Positions 1 to 7,547 are shown, counted from the first letter of the stretch. The stretch: DNA of 17,567 nucleotides from Prevotella sp. UBA1705 (GCA_002317385.1 DCJH01000003.1:425-17991); one strand, 5' to 3'. A program made the numbers and translations. The notes: generated by a model from the letters alone, not told the origin.

Positions 1-623
1 ACGTTGGAGTCCTTCATCTCGTGGTAGAAGTCGTTACCCTCACGGGTACGCTCACCTACTCCGGCAAACACCGAGTAGCCGTCGTGACCCTTGGCAATGT
101 TGTTGATAAGCTCCATGATAAGCACAGTCTTGCCCACACCGGCTCCACCGAACAATCCAATCTTACCACCCTTCATGTAAGGCTCGAGCAAATCGATCAC
201 CTTGATACCGGTGGCAAGCATCTCTTTGTGGGTAGACAGGTCGTCAAACTTGGGTGCCTCGCGGTGGATGGGGTAGCTTCCCTCCATCTCCAACTGGCTC
301 ATACCATCGATGGGTTGGCCGATAACGTTCATCATGCGGCCTTTGATCTGCTCGCCGGCAGGCATAGTGATAGGGCTTCCGGTAGGTATGGCCTCCAGAC
401 CACGCTGTAATCCGTCGGTGTTGTCCATGGCTACACAGCGCACGGTGTCCTCGCCGATATGCTGCTGCACCTCTATAATCAGTTCACGACCATCTGGACG
501 CTTCACCTTGAGAGCTTCATAAATTTTGGGCAGCACCTTCTCCGAGTCCTGGCCCTGCGTGTCGAAATAGACATCAATCACTGGACCAATAATCTGGGAG
601 ATGTGTCCGCTGATTTGTGACAT
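1..623 (-). CDS. atpD: F1Fo ATP synthase subunit beta, 5' part of gene (cut by window edge)
   Basis: The minus strand reads from an ATG at 623 to the window edge without a stop, giving 207 residues that begin MSQISGHISQIIGPVIDVYF. This is the N-terminal beta-barrel of the catalytic beta subunit. Walker A GGAGVGKT is at residues 159-166, and VFAGVGERTREG at 185-196 contains the conserved GER catalytic region. The protein synthesises or hydrolyses ATP in the cytosolic F1 head. About 55-60% of the usual ~500 residues lie beyond the left edge. In Bacteroides atpD is the first gene of the atp operon; the upstream promoter here and the unrelated pfkA behind it agree with that. Nothing in the visible part is odd. 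Confidence 0.97.
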   Translation of the reverse strand, partial: MSQISGHISQIIGPVIDVYFDTQGQDSEKVLPKIYEALKVKRPDGRELIIEVQQHIGEDTVRCVAMDNTDGLQRGLEAIPTGSPITMPAGEQIKGRMMNVIGQPIDGMSQLEMEGSYPIHREAPKFDDLSTHKEMLATGIKVIDLLEPYMKGGKIGLFGGAGVGKTVLIMELINNIAKGHDGYSVFAGVGERTREGNDFYHEMKDSN

Positions 624-692
624 AAGCTATTATATTAATGTATTAATAAATTCTGTTCTTGCATGGTGGCCTACATCGTAACGTAAACCGTG

Positions 693-700
693 CAAAAATA
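693..700 (-). promoter_or_regulatory. -7 element of the atpD promoter
   Basis: On the minus strand TATTTTTG matches the Bacteroidetes -7 consensus TAnnTTTG fully. It lies about 70 bases before the atpD ATG, which predicts a start near 687. The -33 region is poor: no TTTG lies 19-20 bp upstream. No hairpin terminator separates pfkA from this site, so read-through from pfkA is also possible. Confidence 0.55.
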
Positions 701-748
701 CATTATTTCTTAGACGTAGAATAGGATTTAACAAACTTTAGTTCCTTA

Positions 749-1726
749 TTAGATGCTCAGTTCGTCGAGAACCTTGATGAGTTTGCGGTCGAAGGGCTTA
801 TCGGAGCGGATGGCCTCGGACAGCGGAACATAGGTCACCTCATTGTTATGGATACCCACCATGACGTTGCGCTGACCCTGAATGATGGCTTCGATGGCAC
901 CTACACCGGTGCGACTGGCCAGGATGCGGTCGTGGGCCGACGGGCGTCCGCCACGCTGCAGGTGGCCAAGAATGGTTACACGCACGTCGTAGCCGGCAAA
1001 TTCCTTCTTCACGCGGTCGGCATAGTAGAGGGCACCGCACTTCGGACTCTCAGACACGATGACGATGCAGCTCTTCTTCGACTTGCGGATGCCACGCTCC
1101 ATGAACAGGGCCAACTGGTCGACATCGGTAGAATCCTCAGGGATAATGGCTGCCTCGGCACCGCTGGCAATGGCTGCGTTCTGTGCCAGGAAGCCGGCAT
1201 CACGCCCCATCACCTCGATGAAGAAGATGCGCTCATGGCTCTGCGCCGTGTCGCGTATGCGGTCTACACACTCCACAATGGTGTTGAGCGTGGTGTCGTA
1301 GCCGATAGTGGTATCGGTTCCGTAGAGGTCATTATCGATGGTTCCGGGCAGACCGATGCAGCAAAGGTCATACTCCTGGGCGAAGTGCATGGCTCCTGTG
1401 AGCGAGCCATTGCCGCCAATGACCACCAATGCGTCTATGCCCTCCTTCTGAAGAATGCTGTATGCTTTCTCGCGTCCCTCCGGCGTGCGGAACTCCTGCG
1501 ACCGGGCGGTCTTCAGCACCGTACCGCCCTGCATGATGATACCCGACACATTCTCTGTGGTAAACTCCTTCACCTCGTCATTGATCAGTCCTTCAAAACC
1601 GCGATAGATGCCCTTAATCTGAAAACCATTGCATATACCGGCACGTGTCACAGCACGGATGGCGGCATTCATTCCGGGTGCGTCGCCACCAGATGTGAGC
1701 ACTCCGATTGTCTTAATCTTTCCCAT
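749..1726 (-). CDS. pfkA: ATP-dependent 6-phosphofructokinase
   Basis: This 325-residue protein is the usual length for bacterial PfkA. It phosphorylates fructose 6-phosphate to fructose 1,6-bisphosphate in glycolysis. The nucleotide loop SGGDAPGMN is at 12-20, the catalytic PGTIDND at 127-133 (catalytic Asp131), MGRDAG is near 170, and HLQRGGRP forms part of the substrate site. Gly107 and Gly128 occupy the two positions (E. coli 104 and 124) that distinguish ATP-using enzymes from PPi-using ones, which carry Asp and Lys there. One oddity: the metal-site GGDGS reads GGNGS, so Asn106 replaces the residue equivalent to E. coli Asp103. The ATG at 1726 follows an AGGATAATATA stretch. There are 43 bases between it and the nhaD stop and no promoter there, so it is probably transcribed from the nhaD promoter. 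Confidence 0.96.
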   Translation of the reverse strand: MGKIKTIGVLTSGGDAPGMNAAIRAVTRAGICNGFQIKGIYRGFEGLINDEVKEFTTENVSGIIMQGGTVLKTARSQEFRTPEGREKAYSILQKEGIDALVVIGGNGSLTGAMHFAQEYDLCCIGLPGTIDNDLYGTDTTIGYDTTLNTIVECVDRIRDTAQSHERIFFIEVMGRDAGFLAQNAAIASGAEAAIIPEDSTDVDQLALFMERGIRKSKKSCIVIVSESPKCGALYYADRVKKEFAGYDVRVTILGHLQRGGRPSAHDRILASRTGVGAIEAIIQGQRNVMVGIHNNEVTYVPLSEAIRSDKPFDRKLIKVLDELSI

Positions 1727-1744
1727 TATATTATCCTTTTTTCT

Positions 1745-1774
1745 CTATACTATTCTATATTATACCATTCTATA
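1745..1774 (-). repeat. 15-bp tandem repeat, two copies, in the nhaD-pfkA gap
   Basis: On the minus strand TATAGAATGGTATAA is followed directly by TATAGAATAGTATAG, matching at 13 of 15 positions. The first copy overlaps the nhaD stop codon. The repeat is AT-rich and may be only a slippage product. Confidence 0.5.
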
Positions 1775-3119
1775 GGCTTGACAGCATCAGCACGGCGAAG
1801 CCCACAAGCAATCCCACGAGTGCCTTCCACCCCACATGGGTGAAATACCAGCCCACGTGCATCTTCTCGGTGCGCATCAAAGCCAGGCCAGACATAGACC
1901 CGACGGTGAGGATATTGCCTCCCACGGCCGACATATAAGCTATCATACTCCAATAGGCATCGTTCATCTCGCCCTGCGGATGCAGCACGATGAAGGTGCC
2001 AGCAGTGGCAAAATTGTCGAGCACCGAGCTCACGGCACCAGCACCGAGGGCCAGCATCCAGTTGGTCACACCCTGCGCCTGCATGAAATCCCACAGCGCA
2101 TTGATGGCGCCGGTCTCCTTCACCACACCCCATGCGAGCATCATGCCCAGGGCAAAGAGGATGAGTTGATGATGACCATAATAGAGCACCTTGGGGATGC
2201 GACGCTCTGTCATACTGTCCATCTCCATGATGCTGCGGTTGAATATCTCGTTGACCACCCACAGCACGCCCAGCACACACAAGGCGCCGAGGAACGGGCT
2301 GAGCTTGGTGATGTTGTGGAAGGTGGGGATGAACCATAGTCCGCCGATACCGATGAGGAGCATCAGCACACGTTGCCATACAGGCAAACGCATGTCGTCG
2401 CCGCGGAACGACATAAGCATCATGTCGGACTCCACGTGTTCGGGCAGTTCGCGGGCAATCCACCAGGTGGGGATGGCCCATGCCAGCAGACAGGGAACCA
2501 CCAGCGACATGAAGAAATGGGAGGCCGAAACCTGACCAGCACTCCACAGCATGAGGCCCGCAGGCGAGCCAATGACGGTCATGGCGCCGCCGCAATTGGC
2601 AGCCAGCACGATGGCCGAGCCATAGATGAGGCGCTGTCGCCGATTGTGCACCAGCCGGCGCATCACCACCAACATCATCACTGTGGTGGTGAGATTGTCG
2701 AGATTGGCCGATATGAGGAGGGTCACAATGCCCAGCAGCCATACCATCTTCTTGCTGCTACGCGTCTCGAGCATCTGCGTGATGAAGTCGAAACACTCGT
2801 TGTTATCGAGTATCTCGACAATGGTACGCGTGGCCAACAGGAACAAGACGATCTCGCAGGCCTTACCCACATACTTCAGGAAAATGTTGCTGGCGATGAA
2901 CTCCTTCACGGCAATGCTCGAAGGAGAGGCACCTTGGAGGAAGACACTATACTCTGAAGCATGCTGGCTCATGACAAAGTCTGTACCGTAGCTGATATAA
3001 AGTACCCAGCCCACTGTACAGGCAAATATCGCCACTGCCGCCTTGTTCACATTCGTGACACTCTCTGTAGCAATGAGCAGATAGCCGAAAAGTAATATGC
3101 CAACGATAATCAGAGTCAT
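1770..3119 (-). CDS. nhaD: NhaD-type Na+/H+ antiporter (ion transporter superfamily)
   Basis: A very hydrophobic inner-membrane protein of 449 residues from the ATG at 3119, with about 11-12 likely membrane segments. An inverted internal repeat typical of the ion transporter superfamily is visible. NLDNLTTT (139-146) pairs with VLDNFAT (366-372), and NCGGAMTVIGSP (175-186) pairs with GGNILTVGSMSG (400-411). The LDN motifs are characteristic of NhaD, which exchanges Na+ for H+. A TTG 30 bases further upstream (3149) extends the frame, but it sits at the predicted transcription start, so I prefer the ATG. The gene is first in a unit with pfkA. An ArsB- or DASS-like role cannot be excluded, but the LDN motifs favour NhaD. 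Confidence 0.85.
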   Translation of the reverse strand: MTLIIVGILLFGYLLIATESVTNVNKAAVAIFACTVGWVLYISYGTDFVMSQHASEYSVFLQGASPSSIAVKEFIASNIFLKYVGKACEIVLFLLATRTIVEILDNNECFDFITQMLETRSSKKMVWLLGIVTLLISANLDNLTTTVMMLVVMRRLVHNRRQRLIYGSAIVLAANCGGAMTVIGSPAGLMLWSAGQVSASHFFMSLVVPCLLAWAIPTWWIARELPEHVESDMMLMSFRGDDMRLPVWQRVLMLLIGIGGLWFIPTFHNITKLSPFLGALCVLGVLWVVNEIFNRSIMEMDSMTERRIPKVLYYGHHQLILFALGMMLAWGVVKETGAINALWDFMQAQGVTNWMLALGAGAVSSVLDNFATAGTFIVLHPQGEMNDAYWSMIAYMSAVGGNILTVGSMSGLALMRTEKMHVGWYFTHVGWKALVGLLVGFAVLMLSSL

Positions 3120-3156
3120 TCCAACAATTTGTATTGCTGCTTCTACCAATTTGTCG

Positions 3157-3187
3157 CAAAGATAAGAAATAATCTAAAAAATGACAA
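3157..3187 (-). promoter_or_regulatory. Promoter of nhaD-pfkA
   Basis: On the minus strand a TTG (3185-3187) lies 20 bp before TATCTTTG (3157-3164), a full match to TAnnTTTG with correct spacing. The predicted start is near 3150, about 30 bases before the ATG at 3119. A short inverted pair TTGTC/GACAA flanks the core but is too short to stress. Confidence 0.75.
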
Positions 3188-3516
3188 GCAAAAATTCGAT
3201 TTTTATCGTCGTTTAACGCATATTTCATGCAAATGATTGTCCTTAGGTTGAAGTATGCCCGCCTCCGGCCAGTCTCGGCAAAGCCTCTGCAGGGCACGAG
3301 CCCATGCAAAATTCAATCATTCCCCTACCCGCTCGCAGCCCCATCATCATGCGATAGGTAAGGCAGAACATCATGTTCGTAAGATTAAAAATATACGATG
3401 AAATATATTTATCAGCCTTTTCATCCTGCCATTATTGACGAACGAGTTAACCATCAGCCTGAAAAACTGTCAGGATCCATATTCTCAGAAAAGACCTAAA
3501 ATATGGAATTTTCGCA

Positions 3517-3676
3517 TGATTAGTACCTTTTTATCATGCAATAAGGTATTAATGATTCAATGATTACTACCTCATCGAAAGATAATTAGATAGTAATCGC
3601 AAAAGCATTAGATGCAAATTTCAGAGTCATTGGGATGAAATAGAATCACGATAAGGTACTCAAGGCAAAATCAAAA
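3517..3676. repeat. Degenerate repeat array in 22-bp phase (cluster A)
   Basis: Forward cores TGATTAGTACCT (3517) and TGATTACTACCT (3561) are 44 bp apart. Reverse-oriented cores AGGTATTAATGA (3544) and AGATAGTAATCG (3588) are also 44 bp apart. AGGTACT recurs at 3654, which is 66 bp from 3588. All spacings are multiples of 22. The 22-mers starting at 3588 and 3610 match at 14 of 22 positions. Each forward/reverse pair forms an imperfect palindrome of about 12 bp arms. The same core occurs in the cleaner array at 12886-12973. Confidence 0.7.
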
Positions 3677-3853
3677 GGCCGAGCGGTTGACTTCCAAACG
3701 ATGAAAAACGAGCAAGAGAAGGCTATAAACCCAATAGGAAAAATATCAGAACGAAAAATGAAGATGAAGTAATTTTACATATTCCTCATAGTTGCGAGTC
3801 CATGATAAGCCTGCACCGCCCCTCGCCCAGCCTATTATCCTCGGGGCTGCGAC

Positions 3854-3906
3854 CCACCCCTGTTGCTCTCGGCGCAATGGTTTGGCAGTGGGGTGGCAGT
3901 CTTTTT
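3854..3906 (+). terminator. GC-rich hairpin with T-run upstream of abcF
   Basis: CCACCCC (3854-3860) pairs with GGGGTGG (3890-3896), with an inner TTGC/GCAA stem (3863-3866 and 3874-3877). A T-run TCTTTTT follows at 3900-3906, three bases after the stem. It has the form of a plus-strand terminator, but no plus-strand gene lies upstream. It could end an unannotated RNA or simply be a structured element before the abcF promoter. Confidence 0.35.
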
Positions 3907-3940
3907 CCTCCGTTTATAATACATTGTGGTTTTTTTGTTG

Positions 3941-3948
3941 TACCTTTG
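3941..3948 (+). promoter_or_regulatory. -7 element of the abcF promoter
   Basis: TACCTTTG matches TAnnTTTG exactly, 42 bases before the ATG at 3991. The predicted start is near 3955. The -33 region is not clear. The same box precedes the tRNA at the right end of the window. Confidence 0.65.
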
Positions 3949-3990
3949 CACCCAAATAAATATTCAAATCATTAAGGAAAAAGAGGACCA

Positions 3991-5613
3991 ATGATTACAT
4001 TATCAAATCTCGCCATTCAGTTTGGCAAGAGAGTGCTTTATAAGGATGTCAATATCAAATTCACCCGCGGCAATATCTACGGTGTGATTGGTGCCAATGG
4101 TGCCGGCAAGTCTACTCTGCTGCGTGCCATCAGCGGCGACCTCGAACCCAACAAGGGCTCGGTGGAGATGGGACCGGGCGAACGCCTTTCGGTGTTGGAG
4201 CAGGACCACTTCAAATATGATGCCTATACCGTGATGGACACCGTATTGATGGGCTTTGAGAAGCTCTGGAACAACATGAAGGAGCGCGAGGCGCTCTATT
4301 CCAAGGCCGAAATGACCGACGAGGACGGCACGCGCGCCGCCGAACTGGAGGAGAAATTTGCCGAAATGAACGGCTGGGAAGCCGAGAGCAATGCCGCACA
4401 GCTGCTGCAGAATCTTGGCATTGGCGAGCCGCTGCACCAGAAATCGATGAGCGAGTTGTCTAACAACGAGAAAGTTCGCGTGATGTTGGCCAAGGCTCTC
4501 TTTGGCAAACCCGACAACCTGCTGCTCGATGAGCCTACCAACGACCTCGACCTCGATACCGTGGAGTGGCTGGAGGAGTATCTGGGCGAGATTGATGAGA
4601 GCCAGACGGTGCTCGTGGTGAGCCACGACCGCCACTTCCTCGACGCCGTGAGCACCCAGACCATCGACATCGACTTTGGCAAGGTAACTGTGTTCTCGGG
4701 CAACTACAGCTTCTGGTACGAGAGTTCTCAGCTGGCCCTTCGTCAGGCCCAGAACCAGAAGATGAAGGCCGACGAGAAGAAGAAGCAGCTCGAAGAATTT
4801 ATCCGTCGCTTCTCTGCCAATGTGGCCAAGAGCAAGCAGACCACCTCAAGAAAGAAGATGTTGGAGAAGCTTAACGTGGAGGAAATCCGTCCGTCGAGCC
4901 GCAAATACCCCGGCATCATCTTCCAGATGGAGCGTGAACCGGGCAACCAGATACTCGAAGTGGAAGACCTGAAGGCCGTGGATACCGACGGAACGGTATT
5001 GTTCGACCATGTGAACTTCAACATCGAGCAGGGACAGAAGGTGGTATTCCTGAGCCATAACCCTAAGGCCATGACCGCCCTCTTCGAGATTATCAACGGC
5101 AATCGCAATGCCGACGCAGGTACGTTCAAGTGGGGCGTGACCATCACCACGGCCTACTTGCCGCTCGACAATACCAAGTTCTTCGACTGTAACCTGAACC
5201 TTGTCGACTGGTTGAGCCAGTTCGGTCCGGGCAACGAGGTGGCCATGAAAGCCTATCTCGGCCGTATGCTCTTCCGTCAGGAGGAGGTGGAGAAGATTGT
5301 CAACGTGCTCTCCGGAGGTGAGAAGATGCGCTGTATGATTGCGCGCATGCAGCTCCAGAACGCCAACTGCCTCATCCTCGACACCCCGACCAACCACCTC
5401 GACCTCGAAAGCATCCAGGCTTTCAACAACAACCTGGTGCAGTTCAAGGGCAATATCCTGTTTGCCAGCCACGACCATGAGTTCATTCAGACCGTGGCCG
5501 ACCGCATCATCGAGCTCACGCCGAGTGGCACTATCGATAAGCTGATGCCCTACGATGAGTACATCTACGATGAGCAGATCAAGGAACAGAAGCAAAAAAT
5601 GTATAACAAGTAA
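3991..5613 (+). CDS. ABC-F family ATPase, YbiT-like, with a degenerate second nucleotide site
   Basis: A 540-residue soluble protein with two ABC domains and no membrane segments, close in length to E. coli YbiT (about 530). ABC-F proteins act on the ribosome near the E site. NBD1 has Walker A GANGAGKS (34-41), signature LSNNE (156-160), Walker B LLLDEPTNDLD (177-187) and switch His212. A charged linker (about 246-310) corresponds to the ABC-F interdomain helices. NBD2 has LSHNPKAMT (354-362) where Walker A should be, an intact LSGGE (440-444), and LILDTPTNHLD (461-471) with Thr465 replacing the catalytic Glu. In the folded pair, NBD1 Walker motifs would face the NBD2 signature (competent site), while both degenerate parts would face each other. 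Assignment to the family is firm; the exact role is unknown. Confidence 0.93.
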   Translation: MITLSNLAIQFGKRVLYKDVNIKFTRGNIYGVIGANGAGKSTLLRAISGDLEPNKGSVEMGPGERLSVLEQDHFKYDAYTVMDTVLMGFEKLWNNMKEREALYSKAEMTDEDGTRAAELEEKFAEMNGWEAESNAAQLLQNLGIGEPLHQKSMSELSNNEKVRVMLAKALFGKPDNLLLDEPTNDLDLDTVEWLEEYLGEIDESQTVLVVSHDRHFLDAVSTQTIDIDFGKVTVFSGNYSFWYESSQLALRQAQNQKMKADEKKKQLEEFIRRFSANVAKSKQTTSRKKMLEKLNVEEIRPSSRKYPGIIFQMEREPGNQILEVEDLKAVDTDGTVLFDHVNFNIEQGQKVVFLSHNPKAMTALFEIINGNRNADAGTFKWGVTITTAYLPLDNTKFFDCNLNLVDWLSQFGPGNEVAMKAYLGRMLFRQEEVEKIVNVLSGGEKMRCMIARMQLQNANCLILDTPTNHLDLESIQAFNNNLVQFKGNILFASHDHEFIQTVADRIIELTPSGTIDKLMPYDEYIYDEQIKEQKQKMYNK

Positions 5614-5631
5614 TATCGACCTTTTTGACAG

Positions 5632-5662
5632 AAGACGGCAATCCACGGACTGTCGTCTTTTA
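5632..5662 (+). terminator. Terminator after abcF
   Basis: AAGACGGCA (5632-5640) pairs with TGTCGTCTT (5651-5659), 9 bp with one G-U, over a 10-base loop. The run TTTT lies at 5658-5661. Its right arm is shared with a second hairpin that ends just before grpE, so the two cannot form together. Confidence 0.6.
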
Positions 5663-5700
5663 TCGTGGCATGCTTTTTGCTAATCATCGATAAAAAAGAC
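5655..5700 (+). promoter_or_regulatory. AU-rich hairpin directly upstream of the grpE start
   Basis: GTCTTTTATCG (5655-5665) pairs with CGATAAAAAAGAC (5688-5700). Eleven base pairs form with two bulged A residues, over a 22-base loop. It ends 7 bases before the grpE ATG and buries the A-rich leader. It may be an RNA switch, an operator or chance. No good TAnnTTTG box was found for grpE, and no CIRCE element. Confidence 0.4.
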
Positions 5701-5707
5701 TATTATT

Positions 5708-6331
5708 ATGGCAGATAAGAAACAAGAAGATTTGAACACACAGATGGAAGAAGAGAACCTGAAAGCAGCCGAGGCTGCCGACGTTCAGGGCGCCGCCTCA
5801 GAAGAGGCTGGTGCTGAGACCGAAGCCGAGAAGACCTCCGAAGAAACTGAGCAGGCTGATGGCCAGGCACAGGAAGAGGCACAGGCCGACCCCTTGGAGC
5901 AGGCCCAGCAGCAGCTGGAGGTGCTCAAAGATCAGTTCCTCCGCTCTGTGGCCGAATTCGAAAACTATAAGAAGCGCACCATCAAGGAGAAAGCCGAGCT
6001 CATCCAGAACGGTGGCGCCAAGACGGTGACCGCCATCCTGCCCGTACTCGACGACTTTGAGCGCGCCCTGGCCGACCAGAGCGAAGACCCCACGGCTATC
6101 CGCGAGGGCATGCAGATGATATTCAACAAGTTCATCAAATCGCTCGAAGGTCTGGGCGTGAAGAAGATTGAGGCACTCGACCAGGACTTCGATACCGACT
6201 TCCATGAGGCTGTAGCCATGGTGCCGGGCATGGGCGACGACAAGAAAGGCAAGGTCATCGACTGCCTGCAGACGGGCTATACCATGAACGACAAGGTGAT
6301 TCGTCATGCCAAAGTGGCCGTGGCCCAGTAA
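5708..6331 (+). CDS. grpE: Nucleotide exchange factor GrpE
   Basis: A 207-residue cytosolic protein that releases ADP from DnaK during the chaperone cycle. Residues 1-65 are an acidic, Ala/Gln/Glu-rich tail. A predicted coiled coil with DQFLRSVAEFENYKKR (75-90) follows, then the beta domain with the family signature IDCLQTGYTMNDKVIRHAKVAV (about 184-205). Length is normal for a GrpE with an acidic N-terminal extension. dnaJ follows after 43 bases with no terminator, so the two form an operon. dnaK is not in the window. The hairpin immediately before the ATG may regulate translation. Confidence 0.96.
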   Translation: MADKKQEDLNTQMEEENLKAAEAADVQGAASEEAGAETEAEKTSEETEQADGQAQEEAQADPLEQAQQQLEVLKDQFLRSVAEFENYKKRTIKEKAELIQNGGAKTVTAILPVLDDFERALADQSEDPTAIREGMQMIFNKFIKSLEGLGVKKIEALDQDFDTDFHEAVAMVPGMGDDKKGKVIDCLQTGYTMNDKVIRHAKVAVAQ

Positions 6332-6374
6332 GGTTGAACGATAAATCAACGTTTTCTCAACAAGGAATGATCAA

Positions 6375-7547
6375 ATGGCAGAGAAAAGAGATTACTACGA
6401 AGTATTAGGAATCAGTAAGGGCGCAACGGAAGATGAGATCAAGAAGGCCTATCGCAAGATGGCCATCAAATACCACCCCGACCGCAATCCCGGCAATAAA
6501 GAGGCCGAGGAGAAGTTCAAGGAGGCTGCCGAAGCCTACGAGGTGCTCCACGATCCACAGAAGCGTCAGCAGTACGATCAGTTCGGATTCAACGGCCCGC
6601 AGGCTGGTGGATTCGGCGGATTTGGCGGTGGCGGCATGGACATGGACGACATTTTCTCGATGTTTGGCGACATTTTTGGCGGTCATGGAGGCGGATTCGG
6701 TGGCTTCGGAGGCTTTGGTGGCGGCCATAGTGGCAGTCAGCAGAGGGTCTATCGCGGCAGCGACCTGCGACTGAAAGTAAAACTTTCGCTCCAGGATGTG
6801 GCCAGCGGCGTGACCAAGAAGTTCAAGGTTCGCAAGGATGTGCAGTGCAACCACTGTCACGGAACAGGCGCCGAAGGTGGCGCTCAGCCCGAGACCTGCC
6901 CCACATGTCATGGATCTGGCATGGTGAGCCGCACCGTTCGCTCAGTGTTCGGCATGATGTCTACCCAGACCGAATGCCCCACTTGTCATGGCGAGGGCAC
7001 CATCATCAAGAACAAATGTAAGGAGTGCGGCGGCTCTGGAACAGTGAAAGGCGAAGACGTTGTGGAGATCAACATCCCCGCCGGCGTAGAGGAAGGCATG
7101 ATCATCAATGTCAGCGGCAAGGGAAATGCAGGTCCTCACAACGGCATCAACGGCGACATCCAGGTCATCATAGAGGAAGAACGCAACGACACCTTTATCC
7201 GAGACAAGCAGGATGTGATCTATAACCTGCTGCTCGACTTCCCTACTGCCACCCTCGGCGGGGAGGTAGAGATACCTACTATCGATGGAAAGCGCGTGCG
7301 TCTGAAGGTCGAGGCTGGTACGCAGCCGGGCAAGAGCGTGCGTCTCAGGGGCAAGGGCTTGCCCGCAGTGCAAGGCTATGGCCGTGGCATGGGCGACCTG
7401 ATTGTCAACATGAGCGTCTATGTGCCCAAGACTTTGAGCAAGGAAGAGCGCAAGGCCGTGGAGTCGTTGAAGGACAGTGGCAACTTCCAGGGCGACAATT
7501 CCACCAAGCAAAGCATCTTCGAGAAGTTCCGAAATTACTTTAATTAA
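6375..7547 (+). CDS. dnaJ: Chaperone protein DnaJ (type I Hsp40)
   Basis: A 390-residue co-chaperone that delivers unfolded clients to DnaK and triggers its ATPase. The J-domain (about 5-70) has HPD at 34-36. A Gly/Phe-rich region follows (78-118). The zinc domain has four CxxCxGxG repeats: CNHCHGTG (158-165), CPTCHGSG (175-182), CPTCHGEG (201-208) and CKECGGSG (215-222). All eight cysteines are present. The C-terminal substrate-binding beta domains and dimerisation segment complete the protein. It sits 43 bases behind grpE. A long hairpin follows, so folC is probably insulated in part. Confidence 0.97.
   Translation: MAEKRDYYEVLGISKGATEDEIKKAYRKMAIKYHPDRNPGNKEAEEKFKEAAEAYEVLHDPQKRQQYDQFGFNGPQAGGFGGFGGGGMDMDDIFSMFGDIFGGHGGGFGGFGGFGGGHSGSQQRVYRGSDLRLKVKLSLQDVASGVTKKFKVRKDVQCNHCHGTGAEGGAQPETCPTCHGSGMVSRTVRSVFGMMSTQTECPTCHGEGTIIKNKCKECGGSGTVKGEDVVEINIPAGVEEGMIINVSGKGNAGPHNGINGDIQVIIEEERNDTFIRDKQDVIYNLLLDFPTATLGGEVEIPTIDGKRVRLKVEAGTQPGKSVRLRGKGLPAVQGYGRGMGDLIVNMSVYVPKTLSKEERKAVESLKDSGNFQGDNSTKQSIFEKFRNYFN

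Larger units (their letters stand above)
3165..3940. other. Gene-free region between the divergent nhaD and abcF genes
   Basis: No convincing coding frame is seen on either strand. A small hairpin at 3288-3308 pairs TGCAGGGC with GCCCATGCA with one bulged base. CCTGA/TCAGG flanks a 7-base loop near 3458-3474. The 22-bp-phased repeat array starts at 3517 and a GC-rich hairpin is at 3854-3896, both listed separately. The rest is AT-rich with no recognised signal. Confidence 0.6.

Noticed and set aside
848..1843. Plus-strand frame of 331 codons opposite pfkA
   Set aside because: Antisense shadow of a fully recognisable phosphofructokinase; no motif of its own.
1750..2742. Minus-strand frame of 330 codons overlapping nhaD
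   Set aside because: It is a shifted frame inside nhaD, rich in Arg, His and Cys without domain features; nhaD has clear transporter motifs.
2947..3309. Minus-strand frame of 120 codons upstream of nhaD
   Set aside because: It overlaps the nhaD promoter and 5' end in another frame and shows no protein features.
3521..3528. TACCTTTT in the first cluster A repeat as a promoter box
   Set aside because: Last base differs from TAnnTTTG and no TTG lies 19-20 bp upstream; the other repeat copies do not keep the T-run, so the resemblance is accidental.
5614..5707. CIRCE (HrcA) operator before grpE
   Set aside because: The TTAGCACTC/GAGTGCTAA inverted repeat is absent; the inverted repeat present has a different sequence.
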